A stretch of 64,000 bases of DNA from Bacillota bacterium (GCA_023393235.1 JAEWMH010000164.1:1-64000); one strand, 5' to 3'; counted from the first letter of the stretch, positions 1-9,285 are shown. Translations and numbers: made by a program. The notes: generated by a model from the letters alone, not told the origin.

Positions 1-1248
1 GTCCAGGGTGAGGCATTCCCCGTTTTTCACCGTTTGTTTGCCGTTCACCCACACATCTGTGACATCTCCGGCGGAAGCGGAATAGATAATATGGGATACG
101 TAGTCCGTCCGGGGGTAGAAGTGGGGACGGTTATTATCCAAACCGATGAAATCCGCCTTCATCCCTGCCTTCAGGACGCCGGTATCCTGCAGCCACAGCG
201 ATTTGGCCCCGTCCGCCGTACCCATGCGGAAGGCAACCGTCGCCGGAACAGCAGTGGGATCGCCTGATACGCCTTTGTGGATCAGGGCGGCCAGGCGCGC
301 TTCCTCGAACATATCCAGATTGTTATTGCTGGCGGAGCTGTCCGTTCCCAGGGAAACCAGAAGCCCCGCGGCAAGCAGATCCGGCACCCGCGCTACGCCG
401 CTGGCCAGTTTGAGATTGCTGCCCGGATTATGGCTGATGCGCACGTCATACCGGCACAGAATATCGATTTCCTCGTCCGTCAAATGCACCGCGTGGGCAA
501 TCAGACAGGGGCGGCCGAATACCCCCAGCTTCTCCAGATGGGCGGCCGGACGCAGGCCGTATTGGGCCACATTCTCCTCCACCTCCCTTTGGGTTTCGGA
601 CATATGAATGTGGATAGGCAGATCCAGCTCATGGGCGGCTTGCACAATGCGTTCAATATAATCGGGCGGACAGGTGTACGGGGCGTGGGGCGACATCATG
701 GTGGTGATTCGGCCGTCTGCCTTGCCGTTCCACTCTCTGGCGAAACGGATCGCCTCCTGCAGCTTCCGGTCCTGCTCCTCCGCCGGACACAGTCCAATGA
801 CTCCCCGTGCCAGAACAGCGCGGATGCCGGATTCCTCCACCGCCTTGGCCACCTCATCCATATGGTCATACATATCCACGAAGGTCGTAGTGCCGCCCTT
901 CATCATCTCCACAATGGACAAAAGGGTCCCGTACCGTACGTCCTCTGCAGTAAATTTGGCTTCATTGGGCCACATCTTCTCCGAAAGCCATACCTGCAGC
1001 GCCAGATCATCCCCGTAGCCGCGCAAATAAGCCATCGCCGCATGGCCATGGGTATTCACCCAGCCGGGCATAAACAGCTTGCCGTGAGCATCCAGGCGCT
1101 CAACATTGCTTTCACCCGGTTGGCCGGGATAGGCGCCCTCCTGAAGCTCTGTTATCCGGTCACCTTCTACCGCCATATATCCTTTCACTACCGGGCGCGC
1201 AGCGTCGCCGGTGACAAAAACACCATTTTCAATAACCAGTCGGGTCAT
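1..1248 (-). CDS. mtaD: 5-methylthioadenosine/S-adenosylhomocysteine deaminase (amidohydrolase), C-terminus cut by window edge
   Basis: Metal-dependent amidohydrolase that deaminates methylthioadenosine and/or S-adenosylhomocysteine in the methionine salvage network. The 416 codons visible run off the left edge in frame. Seen: HGH metal motif at residues 67-69 (context VNTHGHAAMAYLRGY), a second His in IHIHMSETQ, a third in LIAHAVHL and the metal/catalytic Asp in LGTDSSASNNN, the usual order for the TrzN/MtaD/SsnA group. ATG start at 1248 preceded by GGAAAGGGG. It is divergent from the DUF47 gene. The exact substrate (MTA, SAH or another nucleoside-like compound) cannot be decided from sequence alone. 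Confidence 0.85.
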   Translation of the reverse strand, partial: MTRLVIENGVFVTGDAARPVVKGYMAVEGDRITELQEGAYPGQPGESNVERLDAHGKLFMPGWVNTHGHAAMAYLRGYGDDLALQVWLSEKMWPNEAKFTAEDVRYGTLLSIVEMMKGGTTTFVDMYDHMDEVAKAVEESGIRAVLARGVIGLCPAEEQDRKLQEAIRFAREWNGKADGRITTMMSPHAPYTCPPDYIERIVQAAHELDLPIHIHMSETQREVEENVAQYGLRPAAHLEKLGVFGRPCLIAHAVHLTDEEIDILCRYDVRISHNPGSNLKLASGVARVPDLLAAGLLVSLGTDSSASNNNLDMFEEARLAALIHKGVSGDPTAVPATVAFRMGTADGAKSLWLQDTGVLKAGMKADFIGLDNNRPHFYPRTDYVSHIIYSASAGDVTDVWVNGKQTVKNGECLTLD

Positions 1249-1348
1249 CCGATAAGCCCCTTTCCTGTTGCCGCGGATTAGAAGTGCCGCAGGCAATCTC
1301 TTTTCTTCACTCTACAATGACCGGAAGGGAAAATCAAGAAAAGATCCG

Positions 1349-1378
1349 TTGCATACGGGCCGGAGAATATGGTATTTT
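1349..1378 (+). promoter_or_regulatory. Putative sigma-A promoter for the DUF47 gene
   Basis: TTGCAT and TATTTT separated by 18 nt in the divergent mtaD/DUF47 interval, about 90 nt before the DUF47 start. A moderate match only. A weak opposite-strand promoter for mtaD (TTGATT, 17 nt, TAGAGT) can be read just to its left. Confidence 0.4.
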
Positions 1379-1464
1379 AAGAGTTACGGATGCATAGCAC
1401 ATGATGCATGAGTTTTCGAATAAACGGGCTTTTGAATGCCCGCAAGCCTTGGAGGTCTTTGGAC

Positions 1465-2085
1465 ATGGCAATCGGCAAGAAACAGGACGAGGATTTTTAC
1501 GTACTGCTGACACAATCCGCAGAGAATACGCTTCAGGCCGCCCACGTATTCCGCCAGGCGATGATGAGCGAAGGCTCCCCTACCGCCTACCAGCAGGAAC
1601 TCCGCGATTTGGAGCATAAGGGAGACACCATTACCCACTCCGTTTTCCGCGGGCTGAACAAGGTGTTTATTACCCCTATTGACCGGGAAGACATTCTGGC
1701 TCTGGCTGCCAAGATGGACGACGTGATTGACGGTATTGAAGAATGTATCGCGCGGTTCGATTATTTGAATATCCAGGCAACGGATCACTACATGAAGGAG
1801 TTCTCGGTTGTATTGGTGAATGCCTGCCAGTACATACTGGATGCCATCAAGCTTCTGTCCAAGAAGAAGTACATGCAGATTGCCGAATTCACCGTGAAGA
1901 TCAACAGCATGGAGAACGAAGGAGACAAGCTGCTCCGTCAAGGTATCAAGGATATTTTCCACAACCCCAAGGACCCGTACCATGACTTCAAACTGAAGGA
2001 AATGTACGAGCAGTTGGAGCTGACCACAGATGCCTGCGAGAACGTGGCCGACATCCTGGACGGTATTGTATTGAAGTATGCGTAA
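1465..2085 (+). CDS. DUF47 (PhoU-like) family protein, Pit accessory type
   Basis: A 206-residue, largely helical protein of the DUF47 family (B. subtilis YkaA type), thought to regulate Pit-type phosphate transporters. The start MAIGKKQDEDFY at 1465 is chosen over an upstream in-frame ATG at 1408 because GGAGGT lies 8 nt before it. Seen: the N-terminal FYVLLTQSAENTLQAA helix, the LEHKGDTITHSVF and MENEGDKLLRQG segments (the two E-x-x-x-D PhoU-like metal motifs) and a final LEL-TTDACENVADILD helix. Family members are normally followed by a pit gene. Here a terminator follows at once and no transporter gene is in the window. Confidence 0.85.
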   Translation: MAIGKKQDEDFYVLLTQSAENTLQAAHVFRQAMMSEGSPTAYQQELRDLEHKGDTITHSVFRGLNKVFITPIDREDILALAAKMDDVIDGIEECIARFDYLNIQATDHYMKEFSVVLVNACQYILDAIKLLSKKKYMQIAEFTVKINSMENEGDKLLRQGIKDIFHNPKDPYHDFKLKEMYEQLELTTDACENVADILDGIVLKYA

Positions 2086-2100
2086 GTGATAGTTGAAATA

Positions 2101-2154
2101 GACCGCCTCGCGGCGGTCCACAGCCGGCTGCAATCGATGATTGCGGCCTTTTTT
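2101..2154 (+). terminator. Intrinsic terminator of the DUF47 gene
   Basis: Two stacked hairpins after the stop codon: GACCGCC/GGCGGTC (2101-2118) and GGCTGCAATC/GATTGCGGCC (2126-2148) with a 3-nt loop, followed by six T. Confidence 0.85.
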
Positions 2155-2238
2155 GTGTTTCTAGACGCTTGTGCCAACCTGTGGCGTTGGTCCCAGGCGT
2201 TCTCGTTCCTGATGATGACTCGCTGGACGAAATTCGCG

Positions 2239-2429
2239 ATTCTAACGGCGGCCAGAGACGCTATTTGGGCAAAAACACCCCTTTGAAAATTCTAACGGCG
2301 GCCAGGGACCTTAATTGGTTCAAACCACCTGTTAAAAGCCTGATTGTAGAGAAATAGCGTCTTCTGCTTCCGTTAGATTTTATAACCCCGCATTTTGGAG
2401 CAAATAAGGGCTTCTAATTCCGTTAGAAA
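2239..2429. repeat. Four-unit palindromic intergenic element, family A, copy 1
   Basis: Two direct units at 2239-2267 and 2289-2317 (each opening ATTCTAACGGCGGCCAG) and two inverted units at 2352-2379 and 2401-2428 (each closing with TCCGTTAGA). Unit starts are 50 bp apart within each pair and 63 bp apart across the centre. Unit 1 mirrors unit 4 and unit 2 mirrors unit 3 around about 2334, so one strand can fold into a single long interrupted hairpin. It lies between the convergent 3' ends of the DUF47 gene and rex, in a roughly 500-bp gap that otherwise holds only the two terminators. Confidence 0.85.
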
Positions 2430-2537
2430 ACCGCCTGATCCTGGGACTGTCACTGTCGAAACCTTGGACCACTGCTGCATAGCCAGAAAAGAGCCCACCT
2501 GCTGCTCAGCCTCACCGGACCAACTCCGCATCAACAC

Positions 2538-2568
2538 CAAAAAAGGATGCCCCCTTGATGGGACATCC
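2538..2568 (-). terminator. Intrinsic terminator of dinG-rex
   Basis: On the minus strand GGATGTCCC, a short loop, then GGGGGCATCC and six T, starting 18 nt after the rex stop codon. Confidence 0.8.
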
Positions 2569-2585
2569 CTCTCCGCTTTGAAGCC

Positions 2586-3209
2586 TTATTCGTCCAAATA
2601 ATAGGCCAGGCTTTGCAAATCTGTTGTAAAGTCCGCGTTATGCACCCGGATGTGCATCGGAACCTTAATAATCACCGGTGCAAAATTCAGGATTGCTTCC
2701 ACCCCGCCGCGTACGAACTCATCCGCCACAGACTGGGCCTCCGAGGCCGGCACTGTAATAATTCCGATCCGGATGGCCTCCTCGCGGATAATGCCCACCA
2801 GTTCCTTCATGGGATGCACCTGCAGGTTGTTGATGGTGGTGCCCACCTTGTCCGGACTGTCATCGAAGATGGCCGTAATCTTCATATTGTCCTTCAGATA
2901 GACATTGTAGTTGCACAGCGCCCGTCCCAGGTTCCCCGCTCCTACCAGGGCAACGGCAATGTCTTGGTTCAGCTTCAGAATCTGCCGGATCTTCTCGATC
3001 AGGTAATTCACATCATACCCGATCCCCTTCTTGCCGAATTCCCCGAAATACGCCAGATCCTTGCGGATTTGGGCCGGGTTCAGGTCCAGCTTGTTGCCCA
3101 GATCCTGGGACGACACGGTCTGGACATTCTTCATGTTCAATTCATTGAGAAACCTCAGATATACCGGAAGCCTTCGTACGACGGCCTCCGAAATCTTCTC
3201 CGTCTTCAA
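2586..3209 (-). CDS. rex: Redox-sensing transcriptional repressor Rex
   Basis: NADH/NAD+-responsive repressor of fermentation and respiration genes, 207 residues, full length for the family. An N-terminal winged helix (about 1-75, with SSQDLGNKLDLNPAQIRKDL as the recognition region and FGKKGIGYDV) is followed by a Rossmann domain with GAGNLG at 90-95 and the C-terminal ALL-type swapped helix. It starts with TTG at 3209, which overlaps the dinG stop codon (TTGA), with GAGGAG upstream, so translation is probably coupled to dinG. The pairing of rex with dinG is not the B. subtilis arrangement. Confidence 0.95.
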   Translation of the reverse strand: MKTEKISEAVVRRLPVYLRFLNELNMKNVQTVSSQDLGNKLDLNPAQIRKDLAYFGEFGKKGIGYDVNYLIEKIRQILKLNQDIAVALVGAGNLGRALCNYNVYLKDNMKITAIFDDSPDKVGTTINNLQVHPMKELVGIIREEAIRIGIITVPASEAQSVADEFVRGGVEAILNFAPVIIKVPMHIRVHNADFTTDLQSLAYYLDE

Positions 3210-6091
3210 CCTTCCTCACTCCTCATCCATTCCATGATTCTCGGCACCAATTGCGAAGTTGTCATATGCTCAATCTTCGGCCCGGGCAGGGAGTAAAGAA
3301 AATGCTTGCCGTATGCCGTATCAATCACCCGGGTATCATAGACAATAACCGTTCCTTTATCGGTGGCGGTCCGCACCAGCCGGCCGAAGCCCTGTTTGAA
3401 GCGGATAACCGCCTGGGGCACAGAATATTTGATAAAGGGGTTCTGTCCTTTTTCCTTATAAAGCTCGCACTTGGCCTCCACAAGAGGGTGGTTGGGCGGC
3501 TGAAAAGGCAGTCTGACAATGGCCAGGCAGCTTAACGCATCTCCGGGAATGTCCACACCCTCCCAGAAGGAGCTGGTGCCCAGCAGCACGCTTGCGGCAC
3601 TGTCCTTGAACATCCGCGTCAGCTTGCTCCGGTTGCCGCCGTCCATCCCCTGCCCCAGCACCTGAATCCCTCTCGGGGCCAGCTCTTCCTTCAGCCTCTG
3701 GTGAACCGCCTTCAGCATCCGGTACGAGGTGAACAGCACAAGCATTCTTCCGTTGGTTGCCACCGCCACGTCGCGCAGGGATTCCGTAAGCTTCTCGATA
3801 TAATACGCTTCGGCGGCACTGCCCTTAATATTGGGAAAATCGCGGGGCACGGCTACCAGCGCCTGCTCCCTGTATTGAAAGGGGGATGGCAGAATCACCG
3901 TCCGGACCTTGCCGGACGGGCTGTTCTCCATTAGCCCCAGCTGTTCGCAGATATAATGAAATTTCTTGTCCACGGACAAGGTGGCAGATGTCAATATTAT
4001 ACTATCTTTTGCATCAAAAAAGAACTGTCGAAGAATGGCGCTTACATCCGCAGGAACACTTACTAATTGTAGGGATTTGCTCTTGAACTGGCTGCTCGCT
4101 TCCATCCAATACACATCATCCTGCTCAGGCATGTGCATGAACCTGTGCAGGGTATCCCGGTGCCTGTCCAGATCCTTGCCGGCTCCGTTCAAATCCGTTA
4201 CCAGAGTTTGTATGCCCAGGTCATCCTGAACATCCTTCCAATCATTCAACAGCCGGTCCAGCTGCCGCGAAGCCTCGCCAAGTCCGACGTAGATATTTTC
4301 CTCCATCTTCCGGAGGGGCTCCCAGCTGGGCGGAAGCAATGCTGGCTTTACCCGCACCACCAGCTGCCCGGCTTCCGCCGATGCAGGGTCTGAGGCGCTG
4401 GCCGACATTCCCGCAAAGTCATAAAGCAGCTGGGACAGCTCGTCCCAGTGTTCCTTAGCCTCCACCAGCTTCTCCTCCACGTCCACAATGGCACGGAGCC
4501 ACTTGGCGGCTTTGTCCCCGGCGGCATGCTCTTGAATACGCATGGACACCAACGGCAAAAGTCCCGAACGGGAGTCCTTATACAGCCATGTCAACGTGTG
4601 CACAAAGCTAAGGTAATGCAGCTCCAAGCCCAGATGTTTGGCCGCTACCTCCTCAAAGTGATGAGCCTCGTCCACGATTAATTGAGAATAAGCCGGCAGC
4701 AGCCGGTTCTCCGCTTTAATATCCGTAAACAGCAGGGAATGGTTGACGATAATCACATCCGCCTGGGCCGATTCATGCTTCGCACGGTGGTAGAAGCAGC
4801 GCCGGAACCAGGGGCAGTGGCGGTTCAGGCATGAATCCGCATCACTTTGCACATCCTGCCAGAAGTCATTGCCTTTGGAGGTCAAATAAAGCTCCTCATC
4901 GTCCCCCCGCTCCGTATCGGAGAGCCAAACGGTCATTTGCGCCGCCGTCAGCCTGTCATCACGGCCGTTGGCGAAGTCTGCCGTATTCACCTTGGTCTCG
5001 AACTTGCGGAGGCACAGATAATGATTACGCCCCTTCAGCACTGCCGCCTCGAACCCAAAAGGGAACAGCTCCTGCAAAAGCGGGATGTCCCGCTGGCGCA
5101 GCTGCTCCTGGAGCTGGATGGTATGGGTGCTGACGACGATTTTCTTCTCTTCGCTGATGCCGTAATGGAGTGCGGGGATCAGATAAGCCAAGGACTTTCC
5201 GGTCCCCGTCCCTGCCTCTATCAGCAGGTGGGCGCTGTCGGATAAAGCCCCCTGCACATCTCGGATCATCTGCGCCTGCGCAGGCCGCTCTTCGTAGCCG
5301 GGGAACTTCTCCTTCATCCGTTCCGTGAGATGGGTATGGAACTCCTCGAAGGGTTTATCCAGCCATTCCTTGCCGGCCCGCGGCTTTTTCTCCTCACCCC
5401 ATTCCCCGGCCTTCAGGGAATATTGCCGGAAATACCGGTCCAGATCCGGATCCAGCGGGGTAGCGGTTTCCTTCAACCCCTGTATTTCCTTAAGGAACCA
5501 GCTAAGGTCGGTATTTTCCATTTCGAACAAATAAGAAAGGCGCTGCACCGTGAGCAGATCCAAATCCTCGAAACGCTCCAGCACCTTCACCCAAAGAAGA
5601 GCCGTCGCTTCCGCATCCGAATCCGCTTGATGGGGGCGGTCATGGGGAATCTCCATGGTTTGCGTAACCATAGACAGCTGCAGGCTGCCAAGCATGGGGA
5701 ACAGCATACGCAAAAAATCCAGGGTATCGAGAACCCTTCCGGAAAAGGGACGATACCCCGAAATATCCAACCCCCGCTGCAAAAAGCCGAGGTCAAAGGA
5801 AACGTTATGCCCCACCAGCACCGCATCCTCCAGCAGAGGAGCCATCTCCGCCATCACACTTTCCACGGACGGAGCAGACTCCACCATTTGGTCGGTAATC
5901 CCGGTTAAGGTGGTTATAAATTCGGGGATAGGCCCCGAAGGTTTAATGAAGGAGGCGTATCTGCCGGTAATTTCAGCATCTTCCAGGATGACCAGTCCGG
6001 CTTGAATGATTTCGTCGGAAGGCTGGTTGCCTGTAGTTTCAAAATCCAATACGGCGAATTTCATTCTCCCCGTCCAATCCTCTCTTTTCAT
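3206..6091 (-). CDS. dinG: DinG-family ATP-dependent helicase with N-terminal DEDD exonuclease domain
   Basis: A 961-residue XPD-like superfamily 2 protein of the Bacillus type. N-terminal DnaQ-like 3'-5' exonuclease (about 11-170) with LDFETTG at 15-21, HNVSFD at 95-100 and HQADSDA near 154-160. Helicase core with Walker A AGTGTGKS at 293-300, a DEAH box (IVDEAHHFEE) and motif VI near GFGRLVRT. Four Cys (one in HYLCLRK and three in SCLNRHCPWFRRC) occupy the region where XPD/DinG enzymes bind an Fe-S cluster. That this copy binds one is an inference. The ATG at 6091 has AAAGGA upstream. An internal ATG at 6064 (MKFAVLDFE) is an alternative. Role: DNA repair and replication-conflict resolution. 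Confidence 0.93.
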   Translation of the reverse strand: MKREDWTGRMKFAVLDFETTGNQPSDEIIQAGLVILEDAEITGRYASFIKPSGPIPEFITTLTGITDQMVESAPSVESVMAEMAPLLEDAVLVGHNVSFDLGFLQRGLDISGYRPFSGRVLDTLDFLRMLFPMLGSLQLSMVTQTMEIPHDRPHQADSDAEATALLWVKVLERFEDLDLLTVQRLSYLFEMENTDLSWFLKEIQGLKETATPLDPDLDRYFRQYSLKAGEWGEEKKPRAGKEWLDKPFEEFHTHLTERMKEKFPGYEERPAQAQMIRDVQGALSDSAHLLIEAGTGTGKSLAYLIPALHYGISEEKKIVVSTHTIQLQEQLRQRDIPLLQELFPFGFEAAVLKGRNHYLCLRKFETKVNTADFANGRDDRLTAAQMTVWLSDTERGDDEELYLTSKGNDFWQDVQSDADSCLNRHCPWFRRCFYHRAKHESAQADVIIVNHSLLFTDIKAENRLLPAYSQLIVDEAHHFEEVAAKHLGLELHYLSFVHTLTWLYKDSRSGLLPLVSMRIQEHAAGDKAAKWLRAIVDVEEKLVEAKEHWDELSQLLYDFAGMSASASDPASAEAGQLVVRVKPALLPPSWEPLRKMEENIYVGLGEASRQLDRLLNDWKDVQDDLGIQTLVTDLNGAGKDLDRHRDTLHRFMHMPEQDDVYWMEASSQFKSKSLQLVSVPADVSAILRQFFFDAKDSIILTSATLSVDKKFHYICEQLGLMENSPSGKVRTVILPSPFQYREQALVAVPRDFPNIKGSAAEAYYIEKLTESLRDVAVATNGRMLVLFTSYRMLKAVHQRLKEELAPRGIQVLGQGMDGGNRSKLTRMFKDSAASVLLGTSSFWEGVDIPGDALSCLAIVRLPFQPPNHPLVEAKCELYKEKGQNPFIKYSVPQAVIRFKQGFGRLVRTATDKGTVIVYDTRVIDTAYGKHFLYSLPGPKIEHMTTSQLVPRIMEWMRSEEG

Positions 6092-6137
6092 TGATGGGCT
6101 GTCCTTTTAGCATACCAAAAGGAATCGGGGTTGGGAA

Positions 6138-6149
6138 GAACAAATGTTT
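6138..6149. promoter_or_regulatory. Possible LexA/SOS box upstream of dinG
   Basis: GAACAAATGTTT matches the Gram-positive GAAC-N4-GTTY core and lies within a larger hairpin-forming repeat (AAGAACAAA/TTTGTTCTT), about 50 bp before the dinG start. It is close to the end of the preceding TPR gene, so it could instead be a weak terminator stem. Confidence 0.3.
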
Positions 6150-6159
6150 TGTTCTTGCT

Positions 6160-6849
6160 TTATTTCCGTTTATCCCAATGTGCCGGGGTCAAAACAGGCT
6201 CTATAGAGGCGGGATCCGCCGAATGGGCAAGCCGGAACAGCTCAAGCGCCTTGTCCAGGTTCTGGCGTTCTGCCTGGATGCAGCCCATAGCATTGTATGA
6301 AATGGCCTTCATCTTCAGATCATCAGTCAACGGTACCACAATTTGAAAATGGCGGTAGGCTTCCGCAAATTCCTCGCTGTGAAAATAAGCCATGGCCAAA
6401 TACATCCGGGCCAGCAGATCATCCGGCTGGGTCTCGACCACACGCTCCAGCTCCTCAACCGCCTGCTTATACATCGAAAGCTTATAAAAGCCCTGGCCCT
6501 TGGAGAAGCTGGCCAGACTATGCGGCTTTTTCAGGTGGGTTACTGGGGCCGTTTTTTGTTTAGCCGGCTCTGTCAAAAAACCAGCCGGCGCTGCCGTTCC
6601 TGTCCCCAGGCCGGATTTAGCCGCCGGAAAGTCCATGGAAGCGTCACTCCCCCCGTCAGACTTCCCCTCCGAAAGCAATCCCATTTTTTCCTCGAACAAC
6701 AGCCATTCCTCAATGCAGGTGTCGCTCATTGCCTTTAACACGGACAGCCGCTCTTCCAGGTCCTTGCGTTCCTTGCCAGAAGACGAGGGGAGACGCGACA
6801 GAATATCATCCAATGCGCCGTTCATGGAAGCAAACAGCTGTTTGAACAT
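6160..6849 (-). CDS. Tetratricopeptide-repeat protein of unknown function
   Basis: A 229-residue soluble protein. The first 65 residues form an amphipathic helix pair (MNGALDDILSRLPSS, RKDLEERLSVLKAM). A low-complexity Ser/Gly/Ala linker follows, then about three TPR helix pairs from residue 125 (FYKLSMYKQAVEELERVV, ARMYLAMAYFHSEEFAEAYR, NAMGCIQAERQNLDKALELF). The ATG at 6849 is preferred over a GTG two codons upstream because AAGGTGG is better spaced. It lies between panD and dinG with no clear terminator from panD, so it may be co-transcribed. No catalytic motif is visible. Confidence 0.75.
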   Translation of the reverse strand: MFKQLFASMNGALDDILSRLPSSSGKERKDLEERLSVLKAMSDTCIEEWLLFEEKMGLLSEGKSDGGSDASMDFPAAKSGLGTGTAAPAGFLTEPAKQKTAPVTHLKKPHSLASFSKGQGFYKLSMYKQAVEELERVVETQPDDLLARMYLAMAYFHSEEFAEAYRHFQIVVPLTDDLKMKAISYNAMGCIQAERQNLDKALELFRLAHSADPASIEPVLTPAHWDKRK

Positions 6850-6957
6850 GGGCACACCACCTTGGGCTTCAAGATTGTTGTACCCTCATTCTTTGTCACC
6901 GCAGCGGGTTTCATACCGCTCAAATGCTTCCCAAACGGGACGCGCATAAACATTGGA

Positions 6958-7344
6958 TTAGATCAAGACAGTGGAGTGCGGCTCCGACTCCATCATATTC
7001 ACCGGTTTATTGGCCGCATCCAGCACGGCAATCTTCGGTTTATTGCTGCGGGCTTCTTCCTCGGTCATCATGGCGTAGCTGATGATAATGACAATATCGC
7101 CGGGATGGACCAGCCGCGCGGCAGCTCCATTTAGACAGATGACACCGGACCCGCGGGGACCCGGAATCGTGTATGTTTCCAAGCGGGCACCATTGTTGTT
7201 ATTAACAATCTGCACCTTTTCATTGGGGAGCAGATCCACCAGATCCATCAAATCCTCATCAATTGTAATGCTGCCCACATAGTTCAGGTTGGCCTCCGTC
7301 ACCGTCGCTCTGTGCAGTTTGGCCTTCATCATGGTTCTAAACAT
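6958..7344 (-). CDS. panD: Aspartate 1-decarboxylase precursor
   Basis: Pyruvoyl-dependent enzyme making beta-alanine from L-aspartate for pantothenate synthesis. 128 residues, normal length. Autocleavage site Gly24-Ser25 is intact in NYVGSITID, so Ser25 becomes the pyruvoyl group. Other conserved segments are [11 protein letters not shown] and [19 protein letters not shown]. Last gene of panB-panC-panD, 26 bp after panC, with GGAGAG before the ATG. Confidence 0.97.
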   Translation of the reverse strand: MFRTMMKAKLHRATVTEANLNYVGSITIDEDLMDLVDLLPNEKVQIVNNNNGARLETYTIPGPRGSGVICLNGAAARLVHPGDIVIIISYAMMTEEEARSNKPKIAVLDAANKPVNMMESEPHSTVLI

Positions 7345-7370
7345 TGAAGATCTCTCCTTTCTATATCCTG

Positions 7371-8306
7371 TTACACCCCGGCACGGCTTAGCTCTGCCGG
7401 ACGCAAGGTTTCCGAAACGCCGCCACCCAGCTCAAACAAGCGGTTGTCGATCAGACGGGTAGTGCCGAAGCGCACCGCCAATGCAGCCAGGAGCCTCCGG
7501 CCGGCCCATTCTTCTTCAGGTAAGCCGTACACGGGGCTAACGTCCGGGTATAACATCAAATCCACGTAATCGATATCTGCAAGCGGCATGGTCCGGATGT
7601 GGGCCACCATCTTTTCCTTCACTGCCGCAAAATCTCCCAGGCACTCCCCCAGCCAGCCTTCCGTAAGCTTCAGGGTTTCCGAAAGAATCAGCGCCTGGCG
7701 CCGCTCCTCCGCACTCAGATACACGTTTCGGGAGCTTAATGCCAAACCGTCTTCCTCCCGGATGATGGGGCACGGTACAATTTGCACGGGAATATTAAGA
7801 TCGAACACCATTTGCTCGATGACCGCCACCTGCTGGGCATCCTTCATCCCGAAGTATGCCTTATCAGGCTGGACAATGTTAAACAGTTTGGAGACCACGG
7901 TGGCCACTCCGTCAAAATGCCCCGGCCGCGATGCCCCGCAGAGTCTCTCCGTAACATCAGCAACCTGTACGCTTGTTTTGATGGCCCGTGGATACATCTC
8001 TTCAACTGAAGGCAGGAAAACCACGTCTACCCCATTCTCTTCCGCAAGCTGCAGATCTCCCGCTTCATTGCGGGGGTAACGGGACAGGTCCTCCTTGGGC
8101 CCGAATTGGATGGGATTCACAAAAATACTCAGCACCCGGACACCGCATTCCTCTTTGGCCTGACGCAGCAGACTGGCATGTCCCTGGTGCAGGTAACCCA
8201 TGGTAGGAACAAAGCCGGTCACCGTGGAGCGCCCCTCCCGAAGCGCACGAGTTTTGGCTTCCATAATCATCATCCGTGCATCTTCAATCGTTCTGGCGAT
8301 ATGCAT
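7371..8306 (-). CDS. panC: Pantothenate synthetase
   Basis: ATP-dependent condensation of pantoate with beta-alanine. 311 residues, slightly longer than the usual 280-290 because of a C-terminal tail. HIGH-type nucleotide motif in [17 protein letters not shown] (residues 29-45), [18 protein letters not shown], the pantoate/beta-alanine region [12 protein letters not shown] and the [13 protein letters not shown] loop. ATG at 8306 with GGAGAGAG upstream. It sits between panB and panD. Confidence 0.97.
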   Translation of the reverse strand: MHIARTIEDARMMIMEAKTRALREGRSTVTGFVPTMGYLHQGHASLLRQAKEECGVRVLSIFVNPIQFGPKEDLSRYPRNEAGDLQLAEENGVDVVFLPSVEEMYPRAIKTSVQVADVTERLCGASRPGHFDGVATVVSKLFNIVQPDKAYFGMKDAQQVAVIEQMVFDLNIPVQIVPCPIIREEDGLALSSRNVYLSAEERRQALILSETLKLTEGWLGECLGDFAAVKEKMVAHIRTMPLADIDYVDLMLYPDVSPVYGLPEEEWAGRRLLAALAVRFGTTRLIDNRLFELGGGVSETLRPAELSRAGV

Positions 8307-8355
8307 GGTTTCTCTCTCCTCTGAAATAAATTGGTCAAGCCGAAGGCCAGATAAG

Positions 8356-8392
8356 TTATTGAAGCCTCGAAACCGGCAAGGCCGGTTTGAGG
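8356..8392 (-). other. Intercistronic hairpin between panB and panC
   Basis: CCTCAAACCGGC, a 3-nt loop, then GCCGGTTTCGAGG, about 12 bp with one bulge. No U-run follows, so it is not a normal terminator. It may tune panB versus panCD mRNA stability. Confidence 0.5.
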
Positions 8393-8407
8393 GCAGTTTT
8401 TTATTAT

Positions 8408-9262
8408 TTACTCTCTGTTTCCATACAAATAGGCGACAGCCTCGTTGCTCCCCTTAAAAGAATGCTCCTCCCGGGGAAACTGTCCGGTCTTCACCTCGTC
8501 CACATACTGGCGGATGCCCTGGCGGATGGAGCTGCCAATGTCCGTATAGGTTTTGACGAATTTTTTGGGACGGATGTCCGCTCCGTAATTCAGAATATCA
8601 TGAAATACCAGAATCTGTCCGGCACAACCGGTACCGGCTCCAATGCCGATGGTGGGGATGGACAGCCGGGAGGTAATCATCCGGGCAACCTCCTCGGTCA
8701 CCAGCTCCAGCACAATAGCGAATGCGCCTGCTTTCTCCAAGGCCAGCGCATCCTCCAGCAGCTTCTGTGCCCCTGCGGAGTCCTTGCCCTGAATCCGGTA
8801 ACCGCCGATCTGATGTACCGCTTGCGGGGTCAGGCCGATATGTCCCATAACCGGAACGCCCGCCCGTACGCAGGCTTCCACAGTAGCGGCAATTTCAGCT
8901 CCGCCCTCCATTTTTACACCCTTGCACAAGCCTTCACGCATGACGCGGCCGACATTGCGCATGGTTTCATCTATGCTGCCGTGATAGGTCAGAAACGGCA
9001 TATCCGTAATCACAAAAGGAATTTTTGCGCCGCGGGTAACGGCTTTGGTGTGGTGAATCATATCATCCAGCGTAACCGGCAGAGTGGAATCGTAGCCCAG
9101 CACCACATTGCCCAGTGAATCGCCGATCAGGATGCCGTCCACACCAGCTTCCTCCGCCAATTGCGCGGAAGGATAATCGTATGCGGTGAGGAACGCAATG
9201 GGCGTCCCGTCCTTCTTCATTTTTTTGAATTGCGGGATTGTAACAGGCTTGCGGCTCTCCAT
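8408..9262 (-). CDS. panB: 3-methyl-2-oxobutanoate hydroxymethyltransferase
   Basis: First step of pantoate synthesis: transfer of a hydroxymethyl group from 5,10-methylene-THF to ketoisovalerate. 284 residues, TIM barrel. The Mg ligand region is ILIGDSLGNVVLGYDST, with later VMGHIGLTPQAVHQIGG and TIGIGAGTGCAGQILVFHD. ATG at 9262 with AAGGAGAG. First gene of panBCD and preceded by a leader with an attenuator-like terminator. Confidence 0.97.
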   Translation of the reverse strand: MESRKPVTIPQFKKMKKDGTPIAFLTAYDYPSAQLAEEAGVDGILIGDSLGNVVLGYDSTLPVTLDDMIHHTKAVTRGAKIPFVITDMPFLTYHGSIDETMRNVGRVMREGLCKGVKMEGGAEIAATVEACVRAGVPVMGHIGLTPQAVHQIGGYRIQGKDSAGAQKLLEDALALEKAGAFAIVLELVTEEVARMITSRLSIPTIGIGAGTGCAGQILVFHDILNYGADIRPKKFVKTYTDIGSSIRQGIRQYVDEVKTGQFPREEHSFKGSNEAVAYLYGNRE

Positions 9263-9285
9263 AACATATCTCTCCTTATTGGTTA

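Noticed and set aside
2239..2429. CRISPR-like repeated units at 50-bp spacing
   Set aside because: Only two units per direction, the second pair is inverted, and no cas genes are present. The layout is a palindrome, not an array.
2169..2601. Short plus-strand frames within the first palindromic element
   Set aside because: They arise from the repeat units themselves and end or start within the hairpin arms.
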